From Romanomermis culicivorax (taxonomy: Eukaryota > Nematoda > Enoplea > Mermithida > Mermithidae): DNA of 64,000 nucleotides. Position numbers and translations under genes: made by a program. Below, one piece after another: positions 1-12,900 of the stretch. How positions within the stretch are numbered: position 1 is the first letter of the stretch; each line of letters opens with the position of its first letter. The DNA lies in contig CAWUHX010000039.1 of the NCBI GenBank assembly GCA_963922205.1, forward strand, positions 1,546,930 to 1,610,929, given 5' to 3'. The notes below the pieces were generated by a model. The model had not been told where the DNA came from and made no database searches. It worked only from the letters and a program-made list of their open reading frames with translations.

Positions 1-890
1 TTACAGTTTACAACCTTTAGTCCTTTTCACTAATCAAGGATTGACTAGGTAAAATCGTGAACCCGGATCCGACGGTTGACGCAATTTTTGAGTTTTTTCA
101 CGCAAAATCGGAATCTGAAGCCTTAATAAGGCTTCTTGAACTCGAGCAGGCCGGATTTTTATTTTTATACGGCAGTCAATATCGTTTTATCGCCTTTAAT
201 CACATCTTAAAGACAGCAAAAAATGTCATTTTTGGCGCTTTGCGCCACGAATACGATTCTTTCTTTGGATTTCTGGACCACAAGAACCATTTTGATGGAG
301 AAAATTTGGGCTATGCGAACCGAACTTAAATTTAACCATCCATAACTCCGTCAAAATTTAAGGTTTAAGTCTTGCTTTCGAATAGATTTCAACGAAGTCT
401 GCCGGTTGATATGCAAATTTATTGCGTTTCGAGAAAACCCATGAAGAATCCCTATTTTTGTTGGTTGTTTTTTTTTGGAAGGTTATACGTCATGTATTCC
501 ATATGAACTTTCCATGAAAACCCTGACAGACGTTACATATATACAGAGGTCGTTTTCCGAGTTATTCGACTTTACATAGATTTCCGATTCTGTAATAGAA
601 AAATTTTGATGCCCTGCCCTCAAAAATGTAAAGTTGATTTTGGACCTCAGAAAATAATGGGGAACAAATTCTCTTGAAACCGTTTTTGCCGGAGGAAGTA
701 AATTTCGAATTGGATAAAATGGGAATATAATATACATATTGAAATGGCTTGAATCGATCAAAACTTCCCCAATTCCGAATTCGAAGGACGAATTTGGGGT
801 GTATATAAATATGATTTCGAAGCCATTCTCAATTCAGAAATTGCAGATAAAAGCGCATTATTCGGGTAGTATCATAAAAGCGCATTATCC
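1..890. other. Intergenic, no supported gene
   Basis: AT-rich sequence. Short open frames at 57-329 and 483-761 lack splice context, family resemblance or composition bias, and I regard them as chance. A short palindrome, GGCGCTTTGCGCC, lies near 234-246 and recurs elsewhere in the window inside repeats. Confidence 0.5.
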
Positions 891-1293
891 GATGCTATGG
901 AAACCCCCCAAAAAAAATCGTCGACCATATGACTAGCCATTGGGCGATCGCCCCCCCCCCCCCACCCCAGGATTTTTCAATCCCATGGCTAGCCATATGA
1001 TAGCCGTGGGCTAGGGACCCCCAAACTTTTGGTCGGAAAAAACCGAAAAATGTCAATTTTTAAACAAAAAATGGTCAAAAACATCTATTTTCTCGGCGCT
1101 TCGCGCCATGAATACATTTTTCGGTCTATTTAAAAAACTTAGTATTTTTTGAACTATTTTTCGGACTTTTTTCGTGAAAAAACGATTTTTTTCCTTCGGA
1201 GACCTCTCCTCCAAAATTTTGGGAATTACTGACCCTCGGCCCAAAAAGGTGGCTTGACCACCCCCTCCAAATCTCGGGGTCCCGTTACATGTA
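891..1293 (+). mobile_element. Poly-C MITE-like repeat, copy A
   Basis: About 400 bp that recurs at 2577-2984 (inverted), at 56459-56853 and as a fragment at 18253-18338. Shared landmarks, in order, are a C-run, CCATATG plus GCTAGCCAT motifs, TTTTGGTC, ATGGTCAAAAAC, a GGCGC hairpin followed by ATGAATACATTTT, CAAAATTTTGGGAAT, and a terminal GTTACATGTA. Complete copies begin near TACATGTAATTGGG and end near GTTACATGTA, so the ends are short imperfect inverted repeats. No coding capacity is visible. I infer a non-autonomous DNA element; exact ends and target duplication are unresolved. Confidence 0.6.
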
Positions 1294-2576
1294 TGATTGA
1301 AGCATGTTTAGCAGTGTAAAGTCAGGCTTTTATCTTATGAAGTACTTTCTGATATTAGCTAATTTTATCAAATGCGACTTGTTGCGTGTTTACAAATTTT
1401 TGCGGTCCCTCAAGTTTGTTTTGCACGTTTATGCAAATTTATGTTTGTTTAATGTAACATTACTCCAATACTGTAAAGTATCGAATGTACAGATTCAGAA
1501 TTTACATTTTTATACATATACAAAAGCTTTGATCAGAAGTGTTGGACTAAATAAAACCATTAAATATAGAAATTTACTCATTTCTGTTGTCACACAACAA
1601 TAGTCTTTGTTCGATTACAACAATCCGTTGTCACATCAATTTAATTTGATTAAGTTCGACACTTCATTCTTTTTTTCACAGATCGGAACTTTCTCACGGA
1701 AATTTTCCCAACTTTTTTTATTTGTTTTCTTTTTTTCGTCAACCGACGCTTCCCCTCTTTTTTATTTATGTTCGCTTAATTTTTATTACCGTTATGCATT
1801 TGTGTATACTTTAATCTCATCAACAACAATAATAATTCCACAAGGCAAACTTATTTCTTTACGACGTACACACACACTATATATATACAACAAACAAAAT
1901 ATCATTCATTATTTACGATCCCATGTTAATGCACTGGCTATCTATATCACGTACGTCATCATAATTTATTCTTCCTTTCATTCATTCATGTTTTTTTCCT
2001 TTATTTTCGCCATGTTGGCGTCCATTTACGAATTGAAAGAAAAAATGCCGCGTATAATTTTTCTTCTCTTTTTTCTATTCCATTACAATCAAGGACGAAA
2101 TTGTAGGGCGGGTTGGAAGAAAAATTGATCTACATTTTTGCATATTATGTAAATTGTCGCAAAAATTACATTTTAAATTACGAAAAAATGTAAATTTGCG
2201 ATTCTATATTCAACTACCTACGTGTTTTTGTATATTACAAAAACGTATCAATTTTCATTTTTTTGAAAAAGTCATTTTTATGTTTATTTGTGATATTTAG
2301 TGCATTCTGTAGCCAATAATCGCTGAATAATGTTAAGCTAGTAAATTTCCTCCTGGGGCCTTGTTTACACAAACGCAAATTTAAGCAGTAAAAATTTTGC
2401 ATATGTCGAATCTCAGAAACTATTTAGGCAAATTCAATGGCGAAACAAAATATAGCTCATATGACTAATATTGTTTCTTCGTAATTTGTGTGAAATTTGA
2501 AGGATTATAACTACGAAGCGGTGTAAATTCTTTATTTTTTCACCTGAGCTAATTTTTTGACATCAGATGCGACTCA
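1294..2576. other. AT-rich spacer between two MITE copies
   Basis: The open frames at 1304-1603 and 1607-2128 are low-complexity Phe/Tyr/Leu/Ile-rich translations of AT-rich DNA. No domain, signal or splice structure supports them. I see nothing else here. Confidence 0.45.
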
Positions 2577-2984
2577 TGCATGTAACGGGACCCCAAGGTC
2601 TAGTGGGGAGTGACTGTTTTTGGGCCGGGGTTCACTGATTCCCAAAATTTTTGGGGGAGGGGTCTCTTGAGGAAAAAAATTGATTTTTTAACCAGAAAAG
2701 TCCAAAAAATGGTAATTTTTGTCTAAAAACCTGTAAAAAATGTATCCATGGCGCGGAACGCCGAGAAAATTGACATTTTTGACCATTTTTGTTCTAAAAT
2801 GAAAATTTTACATAAAAAACCGAAATTTTTCAATATTTTTGCAATCAAAAATATGGGGGTCTCTATGACTACCATATGGCTAGCCATAGGATTGGAAAAT
2901 CCGGGGGGTTGCCCAAGGGCTAGCCATATGGCCGATGATTTCTGGGAGGGGGTTCCTATAGCATTCCCCCCAATTACATGTATA
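2577..2984 (-). mobile_element. Poly-C MITE-like repeat, copy B (inverted)
   Basis: Inverted relative to the copy at 891-1293. It starts with CATGTAACGGG and ends with CCAATTACATGTA. The same internal landmarks appear as reverse complement: CCCAAAATTTTTGGG, the GGCGC-type hairpin near 2750, and CCATATGGCTAGCCATAGG. Copies A and B therefore form a roughly 400-bp inverted pair around a 1.3 kb spacer. Confidence 0.6.
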
Positions 2985-3910
2985 CTCGTTACATGCTCAC
3001 ATCTTCTGCTGTATTTTAAATCATGGATAGGCCAGGGTTTTATAGTTCTTTAGATCTATGCAAATTTTTGTGTAAAGAAAGCTCAGTGGGAAAAACGGGC
3101 CATGTAACATTATTGCATTGTGATTTTACATGTTTGAACTCTTATTTACTAGATTCCAAATTTCTCATTTTTCTTTCATTTTTTTGTGTTTTTTTGTAAA
3201 TTTGTAAACGAATAAATTTTTAAAATAGTGTAAAAAACAAGAAACAAATGTAAAATCGACAAACAAATTGTAAATGTCATTAACACAGGTCGAAATAAAT
3301 TTTTTAAATTTGAAAACGTGTAAAATTTTCGATGAAAAACGTTACAAATTCGCCTCATTTTATTTTAAGGTAAAAAAATGTGGCGGTTCGCGTCCCTCCC
3401 CCTCTAGCGTCAATTTCCACGCATCAAAAGTTTTATGCAAATAAACCTACATTTATACTCGTAATAGAAGGCGTCTTTCCTTTCTTCGACGAGGTCATTT
3501 TTTTGTTCGTCCCTTTCACCGGAGTGACCCCCCAAAACAGAAAGATGTGGTCGATTACTCAATCACGTGACCTTCGTCGAACTGGAAAAACACGTTTACG
3601 ACGCAGGTTCAATACGAAAAATTACCGTAATCATCCTTTTGTAGTAGTATATACCACGAAAATCTATTAGAGGTCGTCGAATTTCTGCCCCAATCAACTT
3701 TATATATATATATCGGTCAGTGGTCGAAAAAAAGAAAAGACCTGTTGTGTATTTTTTCTTTTGTTTTTGGTCCCGTGGGATTTTTAGACATGGCGTATTG
3801 TTGACTTTCTACTAGATCTGAAAGGTATACTGTAGTGTGTGTTTATAAATCAGATTGTTCACTAATGATTCCATGTGACATGAAATTTCATCGATTTTTT
3901 TTGTTTAGTC
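2985..3910. other. Upstream region of the cdc25 gene
   Basis: No supported coding sequence. A (TA)n stretch at about 3701-3713 could serve as a TATA-like element. The open frame 3380-3670 has no recognisable family. The last bases before the Cdc25 start codon are a T-rich tract ending in TTTAG, a splice acceptor, so transcription presumably starts further upstream or the message receives a spliced leader. Confidence 0.4.
3899..3910 (+). promoter_or_regulatory. Splice acceptor just upstream of the Cdc25 start codon
   Basis: A T-rich run ending TTTGTTTAG lies two bases before the ATG at 3911. It must be an intron end (5' UTR intron) or a trans-splice acceptor for a spliced leader. The gene at 28738 has the same arrangement (TTTCTTTAG six bases before its ATG). 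Nematode spliced-leader sites look like this. The alternative is an ordinary leader intron whose donor I could not place. Confidence 0.5.
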
Positions 3911-6900
3911 ATGGATTTGATAAGCGCCGCGGCGTGCCCTAGTCCGTCGCCTTCACCCGTTTTCCTCGACGATGATTCGATGGACAGCGGCTACAGTGGG
4001 TCGTGTCAGGGAAAGGTGATTTGCATAATGTGGAAAATTTTTGGGAAAGTTTCGCATGGAAAATTCAACATATTGTTTCAATGCGACATGTTATCGACAT
4101 TTTTTTTTGTAAATTTTACTTGAAATTTTTGAAAACTATAAAATATGTCTAAAATTTTAAGTTGAATCACATTAAAATTTTGAATCTAAAGGCAAAAAAG
4201 TGCCTTCGTACATAAACCTAAATATCCAATTTTTCACAAATTTTTAGATTAAAGTTGTTCGATGTATAAAAATTTCTTTTTTCCAAATGGCCCAATCGGT
4301 AAAGAAAACTCGTTTCCAAATTAATCTCACCGAATTTACAGAAAACTGTAAACCAAAATTTGTAACAAAATTTGCAAATACCCATGTAAATTTTTATACC
4401 TTGTTTTTTGATTGGGCGAGTGTCGTCACAAAAACGCATCTGTTTAGTGAGCGGATTATAAATTCGCTGTTTTGGAAAATCATTTTTCGACTGTTCAAAT
4501 CTAGATTCTCTTAGAATCGACCACTGAGTACTTATGACTATGAAATTCAAGAAATACAACGAATTCTGCTTTGCTATCGTTAGAAAATCAAACTACTCTG
4601 TTGTAACTTTTTCTGGGCAGCCATAGAAAATTCGAATTTTGCACAAATTTTTGTTCATTTGATGCTTAATTTCTGTCTCCTTTCAATTCGATTTGTTCAC
4701 TTGTAGCTGCAGTTTACAGTGTCAGAAGCTGCTCTGGTGGCCTATCAGGAACTTTCTTCAGACAGGAAATGCATTCTCTATGTTTCTATTTTTGTGAGAA
4801 ATTTGAATTTTCCGCGAATTCTTGTTTTTTGATGCTTAAATGGGCCAACGCTAAAATCCTACTAATTCTTGGAATTTAGGGAATCAAGGGAATTTAGAGA
4901 ATACACGATTAGACGTTGCTGGTTTTTTACTTTTATACAATTCATAACCTATATTTTAATAGCTAAAGTTCATAGTTGACAATTTACAAGTAACACCGAT
5001 TTCCGCCTCACTCGAAATGAAAGTTTGTTTCTAGGTAGCTTGTTTATTAGGAAACTAAAGCGTGCATGTATATTACTGAAGCTACCTCGCTTGGATAGAA
5101 TTTCACCAGGATGTATGAAACTGCTGAAACAAGCAACAAAGTTGCAAATGCCCTATGACTGTAGCAGAGCAAGGTCAGTTGGCCTTGACCTAAAAAGAAA
5201 ACTTTTTGCATAGTAGAAATAAGCTTATGGTTAGTTTCTCGAAATATTGGACCGACCACTGACTTAAATGATATTATATGCTAGCTTTGCATACCAATAA
5301 AGCGATATAGCTCATGTAAAACTTAATAACCAGGTTGACTAAAGAAAGTCAGTCGACCTCGATAGTATGCAAATGACAAAAATGCGTCAGTTGACCTCAA
5401 AAGAATGCTTACAAAGCACGACCTGTGGTGGGAAGAAACTTGCAAATTATGCTAGAAAATCTGATTGACAACAACTTTTGCTTGTGACTTTTTTATATGG
5501 CTTATAATAAAACATTGATTTAATGCTAAATGACTTAATTTTAGCTTTTTATTAGTTCTTAAATTAAGAGAAGATGTACTATGTATTTAGATTTTGTGAT
5601 TATGTGCCTTTTAGTTTTCTTGTAAGTGCAAAGTAGCAAAAATCAACTTGTATAAGCCTTGATTGAACGAATTCAGTAATAAGAGGACCTTTGCTCATCA
5701 GTGATAATTTCGTGAATTTCTTACATTGGTAAAATTCAAATGATTACAAAGATTCTTTAACTTTCCATGCTTTCTTAAATTGATTAGAACCTTTAAATTC
5801 GCTTGATGTCTTAAATTTCCTTGACTCCTTAAATTCCCTAGGTTCCTTAAGTTCCCCTGATTAGTTCCCTTGATTCCCTAAATTCCCTAGATTCCTCAAG
5901 TTCCTTTGATTCCCTAAATCCCGTAACTTCCCTAGATTCCTTAAATTACATAGTTTATATTCCTTATCAACTGATTGTATTAGTAGGAATCTACGGTTGG
6001 GCCGCTTAAATTCCGTTTTTCATCAATTTCAATTTTTTACCGTAGATTCAGTTAACATCAGTAGCTTCTGTAAGAAAAGAAGCAGTGGTCAGCAGCTTTT
6101 GCACTAGGATAAACTTTCGTCAGACAAGAAATCCAGCCTTCAGGCAGCCATTATTGTAAAAGAACTCGAATTTTCCTCAAATTCTTGTTTTTTGATTCTT
6201 AAATTCCGTTTTTCTTGAATTTCATTTTTTGCTTTTAGATATCATTTACAGTATAAGCTACAGTAAGAAAAGGAAAAGTGTTCAGCAGCTGTTGCCCTAG
6301 AATAAACTTTCTTGTGACAGGAAATTCTACGCTATTTGGTGTACGTTCACCAAAAACGAAGCAGAATCGCTCGCCACTTTTTCACATATTTTCCTAAATG
6401 TTCAGCAGACACAGGCCCGAAGAATTTTTCCTTCTCGTTTTTTTTGTTTGACTAATGGCGTCCGTTTTGGCGTTGGTTTTGGGGATGGATGGAAAGAAAA
6501 GAAAGTCGGCGGCAATTTTTGTTTCTAAAACTTTCCCCTCGTGTCCAAAAAATGACGAGTTTCCAACGAAAGTGTCCATCAATCATTTTCCCAGGCGTAT
6601 TATAGTAGTAAATGTTTGTCCGCCGGCGAATGGGGCGAAAAAAAAGACGCCACCAAAGTTTTAAGTTACTGGTCTGTAAAAAATATTCATCAATGGGAAG
6701 AAAAGCAAAGTGAACTTGCAGATCAAGCATACTGTATCCAACAAATTTTGCAATTCCAGCTATCGAGGCTTTTCAGCCATCGGTCTCAATTCAGCCACTC
6801 GATTATGGAAAAAATATTTTTGTGAAGTCCGAAAATGAACTGTTACGGTCTCAACAAAATTTGTGAGACATAAAACGTTTTTCTTCATCAAGCTCTTGAG

Positions 6901-9900
6901 GATGCGTCGGTTTTTCTAGCAGAAGCTACTAAATTTTCAAAGATGGCCATTCACACAGTTAAATCAAAAAACCAAATTCGAGCTTTTTCCTTGGATTTTA
7001 CTCGTTCCTGCCAATATTTGAGCCAGTCAACCAATCTGCCCCTATGATAAGTGCATCTCGTGTCTGAAATGATACGACTGGATGAAACAACACGGTGGCT
7101 GAATCAATACTCTATTCGAGAAATTGGTGGCTGCATCGATTCAGTGGCTAATATGACTTGGTGGTTGGATCAACACACAAATGTATTGCTAATTTTGCCA
7201 TTAGGTTTCAGACACTGTTACTTCTCCATGATATTCATAACCGACAATTTTCTTAAAATTCAGCAGACGCAATAACTGACTTCAACAGGGAACAACATTT
7301 TTGCACACTAAGCCTGCCTTTAGAATGTTAGTCCCAATTTTTTGAAAGTTTCGATTCCTCGAAAAGTGGATAAAATTCTCAATTCCTCGAAACATGCCCT
7401 AGTGCATCATGAATTTACTCTCCCCATTCCCCGAAAAGAGGATAAAATTTATGGTTCATCGAACTTTGTTGCATCGCAAATCCCAGTTCATCGAGAGTGT
7501 ATGTACAAACAGGTCGATTTTCTTGAAACGTGTGTAAATTTGATCGCAAATACTATAATTTTAAAATTATCATATCTGATGATATGAAGACTCAACGACA
7601 TCAAGAGATTTATTGTTGATGGCCATTCATGCACATTTCTGATCATTTTCGAAGTGTTCTACTTTGATGCTTAGGCTTAGGCGACCGTGGGAACTACATT
7701 TCGTGGGAACATTCCGGTTACAAAATGGTAAATTTGACCCTGCACATTTATTATTTTCGAGGAAACGTGATTTTTTGAAAAACAATTTCGAGCAATCGGG
7801 ACTTTTGCTAAAACGGGACCTTGCAGATGGAATCTTAAGCACTGTTCGAAGAATTGGAACTTTCGGTGAATCGCGACATTCGATGAGTTGACACACAATC
7901 CTTCAGACGATTTCAAAAATATATATGTGTCATTTCAGCCACTTTGTCATTTTGGCCATCGAATCGTTCCAGCCACTATTCGATGACACGAAGTATCTAT
8001 TCGGACATCGTGAATTATTTCAGCCACTGAGTCGATTCAAACACTATAAAAACCGTATCATTTTGGCTACTGAATCTATCCAGCCATTGTTTACGATTTT
8101 TTCCTTAATTGTTTTTAGTTCGACGATCACGATTATTTCCCCGAATGTAAACGAAAAACGACGTTTTTACGCCATAAATCTTTTTGTACATTAAAAGTAA
8201 GAATTTTTCATTGGGGAAATTTTATTGAATTTTCTAAATTTCGTCGTTTCGCAAGGTTTGTCACGAAGAACGCGAAGATTGTATGGATTTCGATGTGGAT
8301 AAAGAGAATAGTATTATGGACGACGTTACGATGTTGTCGCCGAAATTCAGCGAAGATTCGCCTTTCGCGTCGTTACGTGTCGCGACGGTAAAATTTTCTT
8401 TACACTCTCATATTTTACAGTTTTAAATTTTTCTCTGCTATGCGCGTTTATTTTCATTTTTCTCTTTTTGTTCCGTTCACTTTGGTCTCATCTTCGTGGA
8501 TAGTATATTTTTTGTTCATTTTATTTTTTATGACTTGTTGAAGGTTTTCTCGCTTCTTTTTGCCGTTTCGTTTGTATTTTTTGTTTTCTTTTGCCGTTGT
8601 TTCTCCTGTTATGTCATTTTCTTTACTTTTTTCTCTTTTTATGTTTCTTTCCTCTTGATTTTTTTGTTTCATTCGTTGACTTTTTTGATTTCATTTTTCT
8701 TCAATGGTTTCTTTGTTTTTCATTCCGTTTTTTATTTTTCCTTTCTTTTTTTATTCTTTGTTCCTGTCTTATCTTCTTATTCTTGAGTTCCCCGCTTTCC
8801 TTTTTGTTGCTTTTTGTTTCTTGCGTTGTCATAAGTTTTCTCGCCACTTTTTTCCTTTCTTCTGTGTGTTTGTTTTGTTTTCATTCTTTTTTTCTCAATC
8901 TCCTTTTTTCTCTTTTTTCGTAATTATTTCTTTTTAATATTTCTTTTCTTTTGGTTGTTTTGTCTGGTTTTTGTTGTGTTTTCTTCATGTTATTTTTGAT
9001 TTTTTTCTGTTTTTCTTTCGCGTTTTTACTTTCGATCCATTGAATGTCTTCCTCTGTTTTTGGCTTTTTATTCTTAAGTAATATTTATTTTTATTTATTG
9101 TGTGCTTGTTCGTCTTTTTATTTAGAACGATCTCTAGTTTTCTCTCTTGATTATTCTCTTTCTCTTCTTTTCTTTTTTGTTTTTTTGCATCGTTTCTTTT
9201 CTTTGTTTTGTTTTTTGCCTTATTCTCTAGCTTGCTTTTAATATTTATTATTTTTTGCGTGGGACTTTTTTTATTTCTTCCTTCTTTTGCTTCTTTGATT
9301 TTTGTGTTTTTTTCTTGCTTTTTGTTCGTAACGTGATGTTTTTTTTCTTTTTCTCAAGTGTTTTTTCATTTGTTTAATTGTCCTCTACTTTCACATTCTC
9401 CATTTCTTGATCCTTCGTCTTTTTTCTATTTTCGTTTTTGTTTCCTTATTCTCATTCTTATTTTATTATTTTCAGTTTCATTTTTTCGCACTATTTCTTC
9501 TGTTTTTAGGATTTTCCATTTTTTGTTTTATGTTTCGTGTTTTATTCCTTTTGATGTTTTTTACACCTATTTTTCATATTTTTTGGATTTTTACTTCTTT
9601 GTAGTTTCTTTCGATTTTTCAATTTTCGTCTCGTGATTTTTTTTTATTTTTGAATCATATTTATTGTCACAGATATTACGCGATTCAACGAACACGAAAG
9701 ATTGTAGAAGAACGAGAACGATAAAAACGTTGAAAAGAAACCAAAGATTAGCGACATTGGCTCAATCAGAATCTCCTTTTACATCTTTGAAAGTAGCTTT
9801 TTAGAAAAAAATGTATTTTATCATCATTCCATTTTAAATTTTGAAAGGTGCCCTCGAGTAGTACGCCCTCTTTCGTCAGCCGGTGCCGTTCTGAAAGCGA

Positions 9901-12900
9901 AATCGGTATTTTAGAAGCTATACAGAAAGCCGACGAAAATCGCACATTAATCGGTGATTTTTCCGAAGTATGTAAATTTTTTTAAATTTTTTTGTCACTT
10001 TACATCCTGAAATTTTCATTTTTCTCACTTTACATCCTGAAAATTGGATTAAGGGAACTTTTCTTCATGGAAAATGCATTATTCTTTGCTTTTCGAGTTT
10101 TACTGAATAGTGAATTATAATGTTATCCAAAAGCCTTTCTTTTGAAAGAGCTTCTACCAGGTTTTGCTCACTTCACATTCAAAATTTCTATGGAAATACC
10201 ATCTTTACACTTGATGTCTTGCTAAATTTCAATTTGAGTCTACCTTTTTATAGGGCCACGTTCTGCCGTTATTAAAAAATCCCAAAGTATCCGATTTAAA
10301 ATGTATAAGCGCGCAAACGGTACGAATCGCGACAAGAATTGGGCGCAAAATTTATGCAAATTTTTTTTTCTACATAGGTTTGCGATATTCTAGAAAATCG
10401 ATATCGATCGAAAATCAATCGAATCGTTTTAATCGATTGCCGTTACCCGTACGAATTCAACGGCGGCCATATACAAACGTCGATCAATCTTTACACTCAG
10501 GATCTTTTGAGAGAATTTTTAGACAATGACACCGTAATCAAGCAGCAGACGCCGGCGTCGATTCTGGAAAGTTCTATGACGCCGCAAGCTCTACGCAACG
10601 TTATCTTATTTTATTGCGAATATTCGAAAGAGAGAGGGCCCAAAATGTAAGATTAGATTTCATATTCAAGACATAGAGCTTTACGAAGAATGTCAATGTA
10701 GCAAATAGAATAACGTTTTACTAACCGTTTTTTCCGCCGGCCATCTTTACACATAAGTGTGCGAAACAATAGAAGGTTAGCCTATATAATATACTCGATC
10801 TAGAAAAAACAAAGAATACAAACATGCAGCTGCAGCTAGTAGCATGAATAAGCATGATGGAAAGCTAAGTTACCTCATATAATGAAAAACGAGCTTTACG
10901 CTGCTGGGAATTTTAATTTTACAAATTTCACTCGGCTTTGCACCGGTACTGGATCATAACTTTCTCAAATGTCGCTTATACGACAGAAGACTGACTTTAC
11001 ATTGCTACAGGCTCATAAGTTTTCATGGAACAGAAAACTGATTTTACAGTGCTACACTGATTCTTTTCAAACGTCACTGAAATGACGACCTGCTAATAGA
11101 ATTATAATTTAACAAACTCCAATCATATAGTCAAAAACTGACTTTATACTGCTACAGAATTATAATTTTTCATACTCCGCATGGGATGACTGACTGACTT
11201 TACACCATTACAGAATTATTACTTTTCAAACGTCATTGAAACGGTGGAAAATTGACTTTACACAGCTACAGGATTATAATTTTTCAAACTTCATTCATGG
11301 GACCAACGACTTACGTTATACTGTCACGGTGAGATAATATTTCAAACTTCACTCAAAAACTGACTTCACCCTCCCTTAGAATTATAAATTTTAAAACCAC
11401 TCGTACGATGAAAGACTGATTCTAAATTGTTACACAATTATAACTTTTCAAACTTTATCCATGGGTTGAAAGACTGACTTTACACCGCGATATAGTTTTG
11501 ATTTTTCAAATTTCATTCACAGGACCAACGAATCACTTTACAGTGCTACAGATTTCAAACTTTACTCATGGGATGGAAACTGACTTAAAACAGCTACAGA
11601 ATAACTTTTCAAAGGTCACTCACTTGAACTAATTTACACTTATACTGCTATGGCTATGAAATACTTAACTGATACAGAACTATAATCTTCCAAACTTCTA
11701 ACAGTTTTTAATATTTTCTATCAAATGCATGTTTTTCCATTAAATATACCTTTGTGAATGCTGAGATTGGCTGTTGACAAAATTTTGTTTAGTAAATTAT
11801 TTCCATCATAAATTAGTGCAAACAGGGAAATAAATGTTAATGTTAATGCATGATTTCAAAATTTACACCTAGAGATCTTGCCTCGTCAAATTACATGATT
11901 CGTGCTGCAAAGTTTCGTCCAGTAAAGTAGTAGTTTTGTTACAAATTGACGTTTTGATAATATTTTTTGACTTCCAAAATTCAATTATTTACACATAGAA
12001 AATGTAAAGTTCTAAAAATAAGATAATTTTACGCGAAATACTTTTGAAAATACAAAAAAAATATGCATGAATCGTGATTAAATTTTGAAACGTAATAAAC
12101 TGTGTGGTGCTCTTTTAGAATTCAAGTATTCGTATTCACTCAAAAAATAGAGGCAGTTTGTGGACAAAATCAGAAATGTTACATCAAATGTTGAACTATA
12201 CTCATTATGTGAATGTAAAGTAAAATAGATTTATTCATGCTTATCGAGTGTGTGATATACACAATATAATTTCATCTTATTGGTCTCCGATGGTATAGGG
12301 ATCAATTTATATACTACGACGATTTCAGGGTTTAATGTTGAACTGAATGAAAAGAATGCTGTTGTCCGATATAAAATAAACAAAAAGGGTTTTTCGAGAG
12401 CTTTATTCGTTGATTTGAGTTCAGCCAGTTTTCACGAGCTTTATATAAAAATATTCATCATAATTTGACGTTTTTGAACGTATTTGATAGATCTTTTGCG
12501 TCTGAATATTTGTAAAATATCGATGCCGTTACCGGGAAAAAGCACTGATTTTTTGATTAATCGGATCGGAGCATGCCTAGTATGAGCGGAAAATTCGATT
12601 TGAAAAAATTCTTTCCGCTGTTTAGGTGTCGATATTTGCGCACCGTGGATAGAAAAAAGAACGAATATCGTTACCCTTGTTTGGATTATCCGGAAATTTA
12701 TCTAATCGAAGGCGGTTATAAAAATTTTTACGGCTCTTTTAAAGTGAGATTTTAGATTAATGGTTTTATAAATAGCTCTTATGTTGACTCTCAGCTCGAA
12801 ATTTCAAAATTTTTGGTTTTCCACAAAAAATATTGAAAAATGCTGCGTAATTAAATCTTAATTATACATTCTTCTTCGAATACTGACCTTTATTTCGAAA

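Noticed and set aside
1304-2128. Two adjacent plus-strand ORFs (99 and 173 codons)
   Set aside because: Low-complexity translation of AT-rich DNA; codon use matches base composition only.
6394-6825. Overlapping ORFs on both strands in Cdc25 intron 1
   Set aside because: Conflicting frames, no family, and the phases do not allow use as a Cdc25 exon between 4015 and 8256.
8454-9636. Several overlapping Phe/Leu-rich ORFs resembling membrane proteins
   Set aside because: Composition artefact of the T-rich intron; hydrophobic because TTT/CTT/TTC dominate in every frame.
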